NCBI GenBank assembly: GCA_963779325.1 | Contig: CAVZXS010000002.1 | Location: forward strand, 186,001-250,000 | Direction: 5' to 3' | Length of the DNA: 64,000 nucleotides | Origin: CAVZXS01 sp963779325 | GTDB taxonomy: Bacteria > Bacteroidota > Bacteroidia > Chitinophagales > Chitinophagaceae | Shown: piece by piece, positions 41,528-52,201 of the stretch | Position numbering within the stretch: position 1 is the stretch's first letter | Layout: every line of letters starts with the position of its first letter | Position numbers and translations under genes: made by a program | The notes under the pieces: generated by a model | Told to the model about the DNA's origin: nothing | Seen by the model: only the letters and a program-made list of their open reading frames with translations | Database searches by the model: none

Positions 41528-44500
41528 ATGGAAAATCATACAACATCTGCAAAAACAATCTTCCTTGCTATGAAGCTAACAGTCATTCTTACGCTTTGCT
41601 GCGTAGTGCAGGCATCCGCACGTATTCATGCCCAAAACATAACAATTGATGTGAAGGACAAGGAAATCAGTAAAGTTCTTTCTATTGTAGAAAAGCAAAC
41701 TGATTTTCGATTTTTGTTCAACAGCCGTTTAAGAGATATGCAGCAAAAGATTACAGTAAATGTAGAGAATTCAGATATTAACGGGCTGCTCCGGCAAATC
41801 TTTGCGGGCACTGCACTCACTTATAAAATCTTAAACAACAATTTGGTGGCTATAAAATCAAATGATCCGGCGGAAGCCGATATCAGGGTATCGGGACGAA
41901 TTGTGAGTGACGCCGGGGAACCTCTATCCGGTGTGTCGGTGACATTAAAAGGCACCAAAACTGGTACTACAACAAACAGCAATGGTGAATACTCAATTAC
42001 AGTACCTGAAAATGGCATATTGGTTTTTTCAATAGTTGGTTATGGAGCAAAAGAAGTTGCCGTTAACGGGCAGCAACTTCTTAATGTAAGTCTTGTACAA
42101 TCTAACCGTCAAATGGATGAAGTAGTGGTGATAGGTTATGGCTCTGCCAGTAAAAGAGATCTTACAGGTTCCATTGTAAAAATCTCCGGTAAAGAGGTTG
42201 CTGATAGACCTAATACGAACCCTGTTGCATCATTACAGGGAAAAGTTGCGGGACTTTCTGTTGTAAACAACGGCACACCGGGTAAAGCGCCGGATATACG
42301 TATTCGAGGTACCATCAGCGTCGGTTCTGTTCGTCCGCTTTATGTTGTTGACGGCATTTTTAATGATAATATAGATTATATCAACCCCAATGATATTGAG
42401 TCTATTGAAATTTTAAAAGACCCTTCCTCCTTAGCTATTTTCGGAGTAAGGGGTGCTGCAGGTGTAATTGCAATAACTACCAAAAAAGCAAAAGCCGGGC
42501 AATTGGTTATCAACTATAATTTCTCAATGGGTACAAAAAAATTGGTTGATAAAATTAAATGGGCCAATGCAAGCCAGTTTCAAGAGCTATTTGAGGAAGA
42601 GAGAATAAATATTGGAGCAGGACCAAGTACTCCTGCCTTCTATACTACTTGGAACGGTAATACGGACTGGATAGATGCTGTAACAAGAACGGGAAAATTT
42701 AATTCGCATAACCTGAGTGTATCAGGAAGTACGGAAAAAAATAAATTTTCAATGGGGATGGGTTATGTAGGCGATGAAGGTTTGATTCGTCATGAAAAAC
42801 TAGAAAAAATACTTTTTTCGCTGAGCGATGAATTTAAATTAACTAAGGCAATAAAGGTTGGATTTAATTTTAACGGCATACGACAAAATAGCCCTTATGG
42901 TTATGCAGAAAATGTATTGGGAGATGCCCGGAAAGCGATACCAAATGCATTTGCAAGCACCAAAAATGTATTTACGAAAAACCCTTACGGGCTTGACAGT
43001 ACAAACCAAACTTTGTATTATGAACTCCCCGGTATTCAAAATTCCGGTGTTGTTAACCCCCTGATACGATTGGAAAACGAATGGAATAAAACAATCGATA
43101 TAACTTACAGAACGGTTTTCAGTGCGTTTGCAGAATTTAATTTTTTGAGAGATTTTACTTTTAGATCCACCGTGTATGCAGATTTGAATAACCAGAATAA
43201 AAGGGAGTATAAGCCGATTTATAACTCCTATGATCTGTCGGTGAATAAACCCTACCTGGTAAGTTCAGTTACGGGTGTGAACGAGAACGACAATTCTTAC
43301 AAAAGATTTCAGCAAGATCACATTCTTACTTATAAGAAAAAATTTGCAGATCATAATTTGAATGTTAGTGCAGGGTTCACTACGTACAGTAATGAATACC
43401 GGGAAAGAAAAGCTTCGGTGCAGCAAAGCGTAACAGGCTCGGCAATACCGGATGATAAAAGATTTTGGTATATCAGTAACGGCTTCGGGTCGCAGGCATC
43501 GCAAAGATCTGAATCTGTACAGTGGGAAAATGCAACTGTTTCGGGCTTATTCCGGGTTTTGTATAACTATCAGGGCAAATATTACTTGAATGCCTCATTC
43601 AGAAGAGACGGTTCGTCCCAAATATCGCCGGCAAACAGGTGGAAAAATTATTGGGCCGTTGGGGGAGCTTGGGAAGTGAGTAAAGAGAACTTTATGAATA
43701 ATGTAAAAGCTATTGACTTTTTGAAATTAAAAGCTTCTGTAGGTGTTTTAGGAAATCAAAATACGTATTCAGGTAACCCGCCTGCTGCCTCTCCCTATCC
43801 GTTTTACCCCGGTTTACAAACAGGCACAGGTATTGCTTTTGGAAATTTGATATACAATGCTTTCGCACAGGCTTATTTGCCGGACAGGAAGCTCAGGTGG
43901 GAAGGAGTAAATGCGAAAGAGATAGGGTTTGAATTAAGTGCATTTAAAAATCGCCTTCATTTTGAAGCTGCTTATTTTGACAAGGTTACAAAAGATTTGC
44001 TGACCTATGTGCCGGGTACCAACGGTGTTGCCGATGGACTGAGCAATTTTGGAAGCATTAAAAATAACGGCGTGGAATTGTCGGCAAGTTGGGTTCAAAA
44101 GATGAATAAGGATTTTACAATAACTATCAGCGGAAACTTAACTACATATAAGAATAAAGTACTTGAGCTCGCTAAAGATTTTGCAATTGTGGATGGACCC
44201 AGCAGGACTTTTGTAGGTCAGCCGATCGGTTCTTTTTTTGGATATATTGTAGAAGGAATTTATCAATCGTATGCGGATAAATTAAAATCTCCTATTAATA
44301 AGGAGTTTTCTTATGGTCCCGGCGATTTTAAATATAAGGATGTGAATGGGGACGGAGTGATTGATACGAAAGACAGAACTATTATTGGAAATCCAACCCC
44401 GGACTTTACGTATGGCGGAAATATTACTTTCAATTATAAAGGGTTTGATTTAGGGGTAGATGTTGGCGGAGTTTACGGCAATGAAATTTACAGGGACTGG

Positions 44501-44884
44501 GCCGGAACCGAACCTTCTTTCCAGCGGGTTAACTATGCCGAGTTTGTAATAAACAGGTGGCGTGGTGAAGGTACTTCCAACTGGGTTCCAATTTTGGGTA
44601 CGGATCATTTGATAAACAATCAATATTCAAGTTATGGAATTGAGGATGGCAGTTATTTCAGGATAAGAAATATTCAGTTAGGGTATAATTTCAGTCCACG
44701 TATAGTGTCAAAAGTAAAGTCTAAAAATATCAGGCTTTTTGCAAATGTGCAAAATCTTAAAACTTTTAAGAACAATCTTGGTTATACACCTGAATTTGGC
44801 GGCTCTGCAATCAGGTTTGGTGTTGATCAGGCCGGCGGCGCAATACCCGTGGTAACGACTTTCGGTTTAAACGTAACGTTTTAA
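41528..44884 (+). CDS. SusC/RagA-family TonB-dependent transporter with secretin/TonB N-terminal domain
   Basis: A 1118-aa outer-membrane transporter. A signal peptide (about 1-36) is followed by an STN domain (about 45-105), which contacts FecR, then a carboxypeptidase-like domain (about 118-200: VSGRIVSDAGEPLSGVSVTL), the TonB box region near MDEVVVIGYGSASKRDLTGSI, the plug with VRPLYVVDGIFND and IESIEILKDPSSLAIFG, and the 22-strand barrel. With the SusD-like gene it forms a TonB-energised glycan importer. The STN domain and the FecR/ECF pair point to transenvelope induction. Confidence 0.95.
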   Translation: MENHTTSAKTIFLAMKLTVILTLCCVVQASARIHAQNITIDVKDKEISKVLSIVEKQTDFRFLFNSRLRDMQQKITVNVENSDINGLLRQIFAGTALTYKILNNNLVAIKSNDPAEADIRVSGRIVSDAGEPLSGVSVTLKGTKTGTTTNSNGEYSITVPENGILVFSIVGYGAKEVAVNGQQLLNVSLVQSNRQMDEVVVIGYGSASKRDLTGSIVKISGKEVADRPNTNPVASLQGKVAGLSVVNNGTPGKAPDIRIRGTISVGSVRPLYVVDGIFNDNIDYINPNDIESIEILKDPSSLAIFGVRGAAGVIAITTKKAKAGQLVINYNFSMGTKKLVDKIKWANASQFQELFEEERINIGAGPSTPAFYTTWNGNTDWIDAVTRTGKFNSHNLSVSGSTEKNKFSMGMGYVGDEGLIRHEKLEKILFSLSDEFKLTKAIKVGFNFNGIRQNSPYGYAENVLGDARKAIPNAFASTKNVFTKNPYGLDSTNQTLYYELPGIQNSGVVNPLIRLENEWNKTIDITYRTVFSAFAEFNFLRDFTFRSTVYADLNNQNKREYKPIYNSYDLSVNKPYLVSSVTGVNENDNSYKRFQQDHILTYKKKFADHNLNVSAGFTTYSNEYRERKASVQQSVTGSAIPDDKRFWYISNGFGSQASQRSESVQWENATVSGLFRVLYNYQGKYYLNASFRRDGSSQISPANRWKNYWAVGGAWEVSKENFMNNVKAIDFLKLKASVGVLGNQNTYSGNPPAASPYPFYPGLQTGTGIAFGNLIYNAFAQAYLPDRKLRWEGVNAKEIGFELSAFKNRLHFEAAYFDKVTKDLLTYVPGTNGVADGLSNFGSIKNNGVELSASWVQKMNKDFTITISGNLTTYKNKVLELAKDFAIVDGPSRTFVGQPIGSFFGYIVEGIYQSYADKLKSPINKEFSYGPGDFKYKDVNGDGVIDTKDRTIIGNPTPDFTYGGNITFNYKGFDLGVDVGGVYGNEIYRDWAGTEPSFQRVNYAEFVINRWRGEGTSNWVPILGTDHLINNQYSSYGIEDGSYFRIRNIQLGYNFSPRIVSKVKSKNIRLFANVQNLKTFKNNLGYTPEFGGSAIRFGVDQAGGAIPVVTTFGLNVTF

Positions 44885-44916
44885 TTATTTATATTTAACA
44901 AGCAAATAATTTGTTT

Positions 44917-46431
44917 ATGAAAAAGATTTTTAAAAGTTCCGGGATGTTTCTTATTCTGATCTTGCCTGTTTTATTTATGGCAAGCGGATGTAAAAAATTC
45001 CTGGATAGAAAACCTTTAACTGCCACGCTTGATGATTTAAAACAGGGTGGAATAGAGGGTCTTGTATTTGGTCTTTACAGTAATATAAGAGATTATAATC
45101 ACGGAGCGGCATTTGGTGGCCTCCAATGGCAGGCACTGCATAATTTTCGTTCGGATGATTCAAAAAAAGGAAGTTCTGTTTCCGATCAAGCTGACATGAC
45201 AGCTATATTTGATCAATATCAGTATTCGAAAGATTTTTGGACATCCAACGGTTATTGGGATTCTCATTATGCCGTAATTAATTTGTCCAATACTGCATTG
45301 CAAACTGCCGATTCATTGAAATTAGAGGGTGTGGATTCAAGAGCCAATATAGCGGAAGCAAGATTTTTCAGAGCTTATTGTTATTTTGATTTGGTAAGAG
45401 TTTTTGGCGAAGTTCCTAAAATAGACTTTCGGGTCTACAATGCTGCCGAGGCAAATATTGCCAAGTCACCTATTGCGGCTATTTATGCATTGATAGATGC
45501 TGACCTTCAATATGCCGCAGCAAACTTACCCGTCTCTTGGGGAACTAAATATCCCGGAAGGTTATCAAGCGGGGCAGCTAAAACACTTTTGGCAAAAGCT
45601 TACATGTACAGAGCTAATTTTGCATCGGCCCTACCACTTTGTCAGCAGGTAATTGCATCCAACCAATACGCACTGTTATCAAGTTACAGCGGCATATTTA
45701 AAGATGCCGGTGAAAACAGCAGCGAATCGATATTGGAATGGCAGTCTTATATGGGCCCTAACCAAACTGATGACTACGGTTCATGGTATGCGACCGTTCA
45801 AAATATTCGCGGAAATGGCGCCGGAGGATGGGATCTTGGTTGGGGTTTTAATGTACCCACCGATGAGTTTGTGAATCATTTTGAAACAGGTGATGTCAGG
45901 AAAGCTTCAAGTATATTGTTCGCCGGCCAAAGCGATGATCCCTCTACCGGCGGATATGGTGCAACACTTCCGAATTCAGTTCCTGCCGGTCCTTTGGATA
46001 ACAAATTCTGGAATAAAAAAATATATTCTGATCCTGCTGTACGCCAATCAACAGGTTGGTTAAACGGCGCCTATTGGATAAATCAAAGAGTTTATCGTTA
46101 TGCAGATGTGCTGTTAATGGCAGCTGAATGTTTAACTGAAACCGCCGGCCTGAGCGAACAAGCAATAGGTTACGTAAACCAAGTGCGTAATCGGGCGGGA
46201 CTTCCCTCATTAAATGTATCAACACAAACCGCATTAAAGGATGCCATAAAAAAAGAAAGGAGAAGTGAGTTAGGATTGGAAGGCGAAAGATTTTTTGATT
46301 TGGTAAGATGGGGCGATGCGGTTGCAGTGTTGGGGCCTTCAGGTTATACCAATCGATGCAGGTTTTATCCGATACCGCAACCGGTAATTGATAGAAGTAA
46401 CGGGAAATTGACACAGAACCCTGAATGGTAA
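44917..46431 (+). CDS. RagB/SusD family nutrient-binding outer-membrane lipoprotein
   Basis: From the ATG at 44917 it is a 504-aa lipoprotein with lipobox ASGC (Cys25). SusD-like hallmarks include KKFLDRKPLTATLDDL, the TPR-like helices with ARFFRAYCYFDLVRVFGEVP, and the C-terminal YRYADVLLMAAECLTE, INQVRNRAG-type stretch and KKERRSELGLEGERFFDLVRWG. It caps the SusC-like barrel encoded 32 bp upstream and binds the glycan at the cell surface. Confidence 0.94.
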   Translation: MKKIFKSSGMFLILILPVLFMASGCKKFLDRKPLTATLDDLKQGGIEGLVFGLYSNIRDYNHGAAFGGLQWQALHNFRSDDSKKGSSVSDQADMTAIFDQYQYSKDFWTSNGYWDSHYAVINLSNTALQTADSLKLEGVDSRANIAEARFFRAYCYFDLVRVFGEVPKIDFRVYNAAEANIAKSPIAAIYALIDADLQYAAANLPVSWGTKYPGRLSSGAAKTLLAKAYMYRANFASALPLCQQVIASNQYALLSSYSGIFKDAGENSSESILEWQSYMGPNQTDDYGSWYATVQNIRGNGAGGWDLGWGFNVPTDEFVNHFETGDVRKASSILFAGQSDDPSTGGYGATLPNSVPAGPLDNKFWNKKIYSDPAVRQSTGWLNGAYWINQRVYRYADVLLMAAECLTETAGLSEQAIGYVNQVRNRAGLPSLNVSTQTALKDAIKKERRSELGLEGERFFDLVRWGDAVAVLGPSGYTNRCRFYPIPQPVIDRSNGKLTQNPEW

Positions 46432-46473
46432 TTTGTTTAAAAGTATTTTTTGTTTCAATAAATAAAAAAGTTT

Positions 46474-47337
46474 ATGAAAAAAATAAATAAATCAACAGGA
46501 TATGCAGCCTCAATTTTATTGTTGTGTATTCTTTTATTTTCCTGCCAGAAAATGGACAGGCCGTCTTTGGGCGAATATCCAAAGGACGCAAATGTCCCGG
46601 GTGGCCCGTTAAAGTTTTATGTTGCTTTTGACGGAACTACTGATAACCCGCTTTTTAATGCAGTAGATAGTATCAAGGCAAATTTCGCAGGCAGCAATCC
46701 GCTGGTATCAATTACCGGTGTTAGCGGCAAAGCAGTTCAGGGCGCCGCCGGCAAGGGTATTAAATACAATTCGGCTAATGATTGGGCCAACAACTTGTCA
46801 AGCTATTCTATTTCTATCTGGCTCAAGAACGGAATACCTGCTAATGATGAGTTTGAAACAGTATTTTCACTTGCACATAATGATTTATATTACAAACAAG
46901 CCATACATTTTGATGTGTATCCCGGTAACTGGGGTTCGACTCCCGCTGCTGCAAATAGCTATTTTTATACTGAACAACCCAATGGAGACTACCTTGATTT
47001 TGAAGTAAATGGATTGCCTAATCTGTTAAATGGACAATGGCATCATCTTGTAATTACATACGACGAATCAAATTCCAGTTTCAAATTCTATGTGGATGCT
47101 GTATTATTTGCTACAAAAGTCTGGACAGGACATGGGCCTTTTGTTGTTAATCCGTCCAAGGTGTTGGGGCTGGCTGTTGGGGGCCCGAATCCCAATGTAG
47201 GACTGCCGCAATCAGATCCCGGAGACAGGGATGACTGGATGTACTCGTGGAAAGGTGGAATGGATCAACTGAGATTGTACGGTAAGAAAGTTTTAACACA
47301 AGCCGAAATTTCTGCATTGTACAACAACAAGCAGTAA
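46474..47337 (+). CDS. LamG (concanavalin A-like) domain lipoprotein
   Basis: A 287-aa lipoprotein (lipobox LLFSC, Cys24). Residues 50-280 are a LamG-type jelly-roll: LKFYVAFDGTTDNPLFN at the start, YSISIWLKNGIP, HHLVITYDESNSSFKFYVDAVLFAT and MDQLRLYGKKVLTQAEISALYNN at the end. These are the usual landmarks of LamG-like domains. Directly after SusD and before a terminator, it probably acts as a surface glycan-binding protein. Confidence 0.86.
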   Translation: MKKINKSTGYAASILLLCILLFSCQKMDRPSLGEYPKDANVPGGPLKFYVAFDGTTDNPLFNAVDSIKANFAGSNPLVSITGVSGKAVQGAAGKGIKYNSANDWANNLSSYSISIWLKNGIPANDEFETVFSLAHNDLYYKQAIHFDVYPGNWGSTPAAANSYFYTEQPNGDYLDFEVNGLPNLLNGQWHHLVITYDESNSSFKFYVDAVLFATKVWTGHGPFVVNPSKVLGLAVGGPNPNVGLPQSDPGDRDDWMYSWKGGMDQLRLYGKKVLTQAEISALYNNKQ

Positions 47338-47364
47338 CAGTTTTTAAGAATTGAGTTACGCTGT

Positions 47365-47398
47365 AAAAGGGCTGAGCAGAAATTGTGTCAGCCCTTTT
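47365..47398 (+). terminator. hairpin terminator after LamG lipoprotein gene
   Basis: AAAAGGGCTGA and TCAGCCCTTTT form an 11-bp stem with a 12-nt loop and a T-rich end. It closes the SusC-SusD-LamG transcript; the VCBS gene begins 40 bp later. Confidence 0.75.
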
Positions 47399-47437
47399 AT
47401 TATCACTAACTTTCATAAAATGAATTATTTTTAAGAG

Positions 47438-50400
47438 ATGAAGAAAAGCAGGTTTTTGATTAGTAATTGTTGGCTGGTTTTAAGTGTCGCATTCCAGCTT
47501 TTTCAATCCTGCAAAAACAAAACTGCGTTATTTGAAAATGTACCTTCTTCCAAAACCAATATTACCTTCTCTAACCATTTGGAAAAAAAGAAAATGTTGA
47601 ATATACTGTACTATTTATATTACTACAACGGGGCTGGAGTAGCTACCGGCGATATTAATAATGACGGGCTTACAGATATTTATTTTGCTGCCAACAGTAA
47701 AGGCAATAATAAATTGTATTTAAACAAAGGGAATTTTCAGTTTGAAGATATTACGGATAAAGCAAAAGTAGCCGGCACGGCAGACTGGTGTACCGGTGTT
47801 ACAATGGCTGACGTGAACAGCGATGGTTACCAGGATATTTATGTTTCTACTGTCAGCAGTAAGTATGGCTTAACAGGGCATAATGAATTGTTTATAAATA
47901 ATAAAAATAATACGTTTACCGAGAGCTCTGCTGTATATGGCTTGAACACATCTTGTTTTACTACCCAAACTGCTTTTTTTGACTATGACCGTGACGGCGA
48001 TTTGGATTGTTATATGCTTAATCAATCCGATCATCCGCATGCCAATATCATTGATACAAGTAATAGAAAAAGGTATGATACTCTTTCCGGTGACTGCCTT
48101 TATCGTAACGATATCAGAACAACCGGAAAATTTACTGACGTTTCTAAACAGGCCGGCATTCACCAAAGCAATCTTGGATACGGGCTTGGCCTTGCAATTG
48201 CCGATATAAATAATGATGGGTGGGATGATATTTATGTAGGTAATGATTTTCATGAAAATGATTATTACTACGTGAATAATGCCAATGGTACATTTACAGA
48301 AAGCGGCGCAAAGCATTTCAGGCATTACAGCCGTTTCAGTATGGGTAATGATATTGCCGATTATAATAACGACGGGCAATTGGATGTTATCACAGTGGAT
48401 ATGCTTCCTCCCGATGAAAAAACATTGAAAACCTATGGCAGTGATGAAAACCCTGATACCTATAAAATGAAACTGCAATCAAAGGGATACCAAAATCAGT
48501 ATTCTAAAAACTGTTTACAACGTAATAATGGTAACGGTATTAGTTTTAGTGAAACATCTTTACAAAGCGGCGTGTCTGCAACAGATTGGAGTTGGTGCCC
48601 GTTGTTTGCCGATTTTGATAATGACGGCAACAAAGATTTATTTGTATCTAGCGGCATTGTAAAGCGACCCGTTGATCTGGATTTTATACGGTTTGTAAGT
48701 CAGCAACAGGTAAAGGGAATTGATATGACGGATAAATATGATGATGAAACGATTGCTGCTATGCCCGGCGGCGAATCACATCCTTTTCTATTTAAGGGAG
48801 ACGGAAGTTTAACCTTTAGTGATGTAAGTGATTTGTGGGGTACTCAAAAATTAAAGGGCTGTTCAAACGGAGCATCTTATGCCGATCTTGACAACGACGG
48901 CGATCTTGATTTAGTAATTAATTGTCTCAATGCGCCGGCCCTTATTTTAAAAAATAACGCAACAAAGAAAAACTATATTACTGTCTCATTAAAAGGAGAC
49001 AGCCTTAACACGGCAGGTATCGGGGCCAAAGCTTATCTTTTTACCGACTCAAAAATGCAATATCAGCAATTAATGCCTGCAAGAGGATTTATGTCTTCCT
49101 CAACTATGCAGTTGCATTTCGGACTGGATACGTTGAGCACAATCGATAGTGTGCTGATAGTTTGGCCCGATCAAAAATATCAGCTGATTAAAAACCCTTC
49201 GATCAATAAAAACTTGGTTATAAATAGTAAAGATGCAAAATTTGATTTTGTGTATAGCAGCTTTTTCCCCCGCAAGAAGGAATTATTGCAGGACATTATT
49301 GCAGATATTAATACTAATTGGTTGCATAAAGAAAATAGTTTTATTGATTACAATGTACAATACCTTATCCCGCATGCACTATCAACCAAAGGTCCGAAAG
49401 TAGCTGTTGCAGATGTTAATAAAGATGGACTGGATGACTTTTATGCATGTGGCGCAAAGTTTCAACCCGGCGCTTTAATGATACAGCAAAATAATGGAAC
49501 ATTTAAACAAAGTGATACAACAGTTTTTAGAAGTGGTGCTGTAAGCGAAGATGTAGATGCCGTTTTTTTTGATGCTAACGGCGACAGCTTTCCTGATTTA
49601 TTTGTTACTACCGGAGGAAATGAATTGCCTGCTACGCCAACTGCCTTATTTGATAAACTATATTTAAATGACGGGAACGGGCATTTTATAAAAGCCGAAT
49701 ACTCAATGCCCGGTGTGTTTGAGAATAAATCATGTGTAGCGGTAGCAGATGTGGATAATGACGGAGATACAGATTTGTTTATTGGAAATTTAGCCGGCCC
49801 TGCAAAATATGGTGTTCCTGTATCATCGTATCTTTTTCTAAATGACGGTAAGGCACACTTTACCAGATCTGCTGAAAATTTTAATTCATTTGATTTGTTG
49901 GGTATGGTTACCGATGCCGCTTTTGCCGATGTTGATAGCGATGGGTGGAAAGATTTAATTGTATCGGGAGAATGGATGCCCATGAAAATTTTTAAAAATA
50001 ATAAAGGAAAGTTTAGTGCAATAGATATTCCACAATCTACGGGTCTCTGGCAATGTGTTTATACAACAGATGTAAATGGAGATGGTTTCGAAGATATACT
50101 TGCGGGCAATTGGGGTTTGAATAATAAATTTTGGGCCGGTAAAAACGGACCGTTAAAATTATATGTAAAAGATTTTGATAATAACGGTACTACAGAACAA
50201 ATTCTGGCTTATACGATTGACGGAAAGGAATATCCTTTTTTGGCGAAAGATGAATTGGAAAGAGCTATGCCGGTTTTAAAAAAACACTACTTAACCTATA
50301 GTGAGGTAGCGGGAAAAACCGTACAATATATGTTTTTTGATTTGCTTAAAGATTATGAAGAATTAAAAGCAGAAGTATTGGCTTCTTCCTGTTTTATCAA

Positions 50401-50743
50401 TGATGGGAAAGGAAATTTTACAAGAACGGATTTGCCCGCCGAATTACAATTGGCGCCTGTTTTTTCTTTTACATCTTTCGATTATAACAATACGAAAGGC
50501 TATTTAGCTGCCGGAAATTTTTACGGTACCATTCCTTATGAAGGGCGTTATGATGCTTTGCAGCCGACATTTTTTTCATTTAATAAAAAGAATAATGCAT
50601 TGCAGTACGATTCACAGCTCGCTTCTGTTAGCGGTGAGATGAGAGATGCGAAATGGATTAACTATACGGGCGGAAGTAAGATTTTAATACTTGCAGGGAA
50701 TAATCAACCTTTACTTTTTTTAAAACCCGGTAAAAATGAGTAG
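47438..50743 (+). CDS. VCBS/FG-GAP repeat lipoprotein with ASPIC/UnbV domain
   Basis: A 1101-aa surface lipoprotein (lipobox LFQSC, Cys25). Many FG-GAP/VCBS repeats are spread over it, each with a D-x-D-x-D-G calcium loop: GDINNDGLTDIYFA, DYDRDGDLDCYM, DFDNDGNKDLFV, DLDNDGDLDLVI and VDNDGDTDLFIGN. Around residues 515-585 lies an ASPIC/UnbV segment (GAKAYLFTDSKMQYQQL, STMQLHFGLDTLSTIDSVLIVWP). A beta-propeller fold is expected. Such proteins are frequent in Bacteroidota glycan loci, with unclear function. Its stop overlaps the GH30 start by 8 bp, showing tight coupling. Confidence 0.87.
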   Translation: MKKSRFLISNCWLVLSVAFQLFQSCKNKTALFENVPSSKTNITFSNHLEKKKMLNILYYLYYYNGAGVATGDINNDGLTDIYFAANSKGNNKLYLNKGNFQFEDITDKAKVAGTADWCTGVTMADVNSDGYQDIYVSTVSSKYGLTGHNELFINNKNNTFTESSAVYGLNTSCFTTQTAFFDYDRDGDLDCYMLNQSDHPHANIIDTSNRKRYDTLSGDCLYRNDIRTTGKFTDVSKQAGIHQSNLGYGLGLAIADINNDGWDDIYVGNDFHENDYYYVNNANGTFTESGAKHFRHYSRFSMGNDIADYNNDGQLDVITVDMLPPDEKTLKTYGSDENPDTYKMKLQSKGYQNQYSKNCLQRNNGNGISFSETSLQSGVSATDWSWCPLFADFDNDGNKDLFVSSGIVKRPVDLDFIRFVSQQQVKGIDMTDKYDDETIAAMPGGESHPFLFKGDGSLTFSDVSDLWGTQKLKGCSNGASYADLDNDGDLDLVINCLNAPALILKNNATKKNYITVSLKGDSLNTAGIGAKAYLFTDSKMQYQQLMPARGFMSSSTMQLHFGLDTLSTIDSVLIVWPDQKYQLIKNPSINKNLVINSKDAKFDFVYSSFFPRKKELLQDIIADINTNWLHKENSFIDYNVQYLIPHALSTKGPKVAVADVNKDGLDDFYACGAKFQPGALMIQQNNGTFKQSDTTVFRSGAVSEDVDAVFFDANGDSFPDLFVTTGGNELPATPTALFDKLYLNDGNGHFIKAEYSMPGVFENKSCVAVADVDNDGDTDLFIGNLAGPAKYGVPVSSYLFLNDGKAHFTRSAENFNSFDLLGMVTDAAFADVDSDGWKDLIVSGEWMPMKIFKNNKGKFSAIDIPQSTGLWQCVYTTDVNGDGFEDILAGNWGLNNKFWAGKNGPLKLYVKDFDNNGTTEQILAYTIDGKEYPFLAKDELERAMPVLKKHYLTYSEVAGKTVQYMFFDLLKDYEELKAEVLASSCFINDGKGNFTRTDLPAELQLAPVFSFTSFDYNNTKGYLAAGNFYGTIPYEGRYDALQPTFFSFNKKNNALQYDSQLASVSGEMRDAKWINYTGGSKILILAGNNQPLLFLKPGKNE

Positions 50744-52184
50744 AGTCAATGTAAATTGGATGTGGACCGCTGCAATTATTTCATCAGGTATATTATCTGT
50801 AAATGCTGATTGTTTTAAAAGCAAGACGCTTGCCGGTGAGTCGCCTCCGCCGCCGACCTCTGTAGGTATTGCAGCATGGATAACAAAAGGAGACAAGTCA
50901 GCCTTGTTGCAAAAGCAACCTAACTTATTGGTGTTTGCTTCCGCTTCAAACAGTAGCCCTACAATAAATGTAGACAGTACAATTACTTATCAAACAATGG
51001 ATGGATTTGGTTATACATTAACCGGCGGCAGCGCTTTTCTTATTAATCGATTGCCGGCTGCACAAAAATCTTCTTTGTTACAAGAGTTGTTTGCTACCGG
51101 CAAAAATTCAATCGGTATCAGTTATCTGCGTATCAGTATCGGCGCTTCAGATTTAAGCGCCGAAGTTTTCAGCTATAATGATTTGCCTGCCGGGCAAACT
51201 GATGTTAATCTTGTCAATTTTAGTTTATCAAAAGATACTGTGGATGTAATTCCTTTGCTTAAAGAAATTTTACAGATTAACCCCGATATAAAAATAATGG
51301 GTTCACCGTGGAGTCCGCCTGTATGGATGAAAGATAACGGCAGCTCAATAGGCGGGAGTCTGCTGCCGCAATATTACAGCGTGTATGCTCAGTATTTTGT
51401 AAAGTACATACAGGCTATGAAAGCAAAAGGCATTGCCATTGATGCCGTTACTATTCAAAACGAACCGCAGCATGGCGGTAATAATCCAAGCATGGTAATG
51501 TCGGCGGTTCAGCAAGCTGATTTTATAAAAAATAATTTAGGGCCGGTATTTCGTACAGCAGCTATTACCACCAAAATCATTATATGGGATCATAATTGCG
51601 ATAATGCCGCTTTTCCAATTGCCGTTTTAAATGATGGCGCGGCAAAAGCTTTTATTGACGGCTGTGCTTTTCATTTATATGCCGGAGATATCAGTGCAAT
51701 GTCGGCGGTTCATTCTGCGCATCCTGATAAAAATCTTTACTTTACCGAACAATGGACGGGAGCCACCGGAACTTTTGACAGTGATTTAAAGTGGCATGTG
51801 AAAAATGTGATAGTCGGCTCTGTACGTAATTGGAGTAAAGTGGCGCTGGAATGGAATCTTGCCAATGATGGAGCTTATAAGCCCCATACATCCGGCGGAT
51901 GTACTGAATGTAAGGGTGCGCTTACGTTGGACGGAGCCATTAATAGAAATGTAGCTTATTATATCATTGCTCATGCATCGCGGTTTGTTCCACCCGGCTC
52001 GGTACGGATTGAAAGTAATAATGCCGGAAGTATTTTTAATGCAGCATTTAAAACACCTGACGGCAAGAAAGTGTTGATTGCAGTAAATGATGGAAATGCC
52101 GAAGCAGGGTTTAATATAAAGTATAAAGGTAAATGGGTAACGACTACGTTGCCGGGTGGCGGTGTAGGCACTTATGTTTGGTAA
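50736..52184 (+). CDS. glycoside hydrolase family 30 enzyme
   Basis: A 482-aa exported enzyme; the N-terminal signal ends in VNADC, a possible lipobox. The (beta/alpha)8 domain starts YQTMDGFGYTLTGGSAFLI, with PWSPPVWMKDNG at 191-202, the likely acid/base Glu243 in TIQNEPQ and the nucleophile Glu338 in YFTEQW. The C-terminal beta domain has VRIESNNAGSIFNAAF and ends KGKWVTTTLPGGGVGTYVW. GH30 includes beta-glucosylceramidases and beta-1,6-glucanases; the subfamily cannot be fixed by eye. It overlaps the VCBS gene and is followed 17 bp on by a GH144-like gene. Confidence 0.88.
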   Translation: MSRVNVNWMWTAAIISSGILSVNADCFKSKTLAGESPPPPTSVGIAAWITKGDKSALLQKQPNLLVFASASNSSPTINVDSTITYQTMDGFGYTLTGGSAFLINRLPAAQKSSLLQELFATGKNSIGISYLRISIGASDLSAEVFSYNDLPAGQTDVNLVNFSLSKDTVDVIPLLKEILQINPDIKIMGSPWSPPVWMKDNGSSIGGSLLPQYYSVYAQYFVKYIQAMKAKGIAIDAVTIQNEPQHGGNNPSMVMSAVQQADFIKNNLGPVFRTAAITTKIIIWDHNCDNAAFPIAVLNDGAAKAFIDGCAFHLYAGDISAMSAVHSAHPDKNLYFTEQWTGATGTFDSDLKWHVKNVIVGSVRNWSKVALEWNLANDGAYKPHTSGGCTECKGALTLDGAINRNVAYYIIAHASRFVPPGSVRIESNNAGSIFNAAFKTPDGKKVLIAVNDGNAEAGFNIKYKGKWVTTTLPGGGVGTYVW

Positions 52185-52201
52185 AAAAGTTATAAAGAAA
52201 A

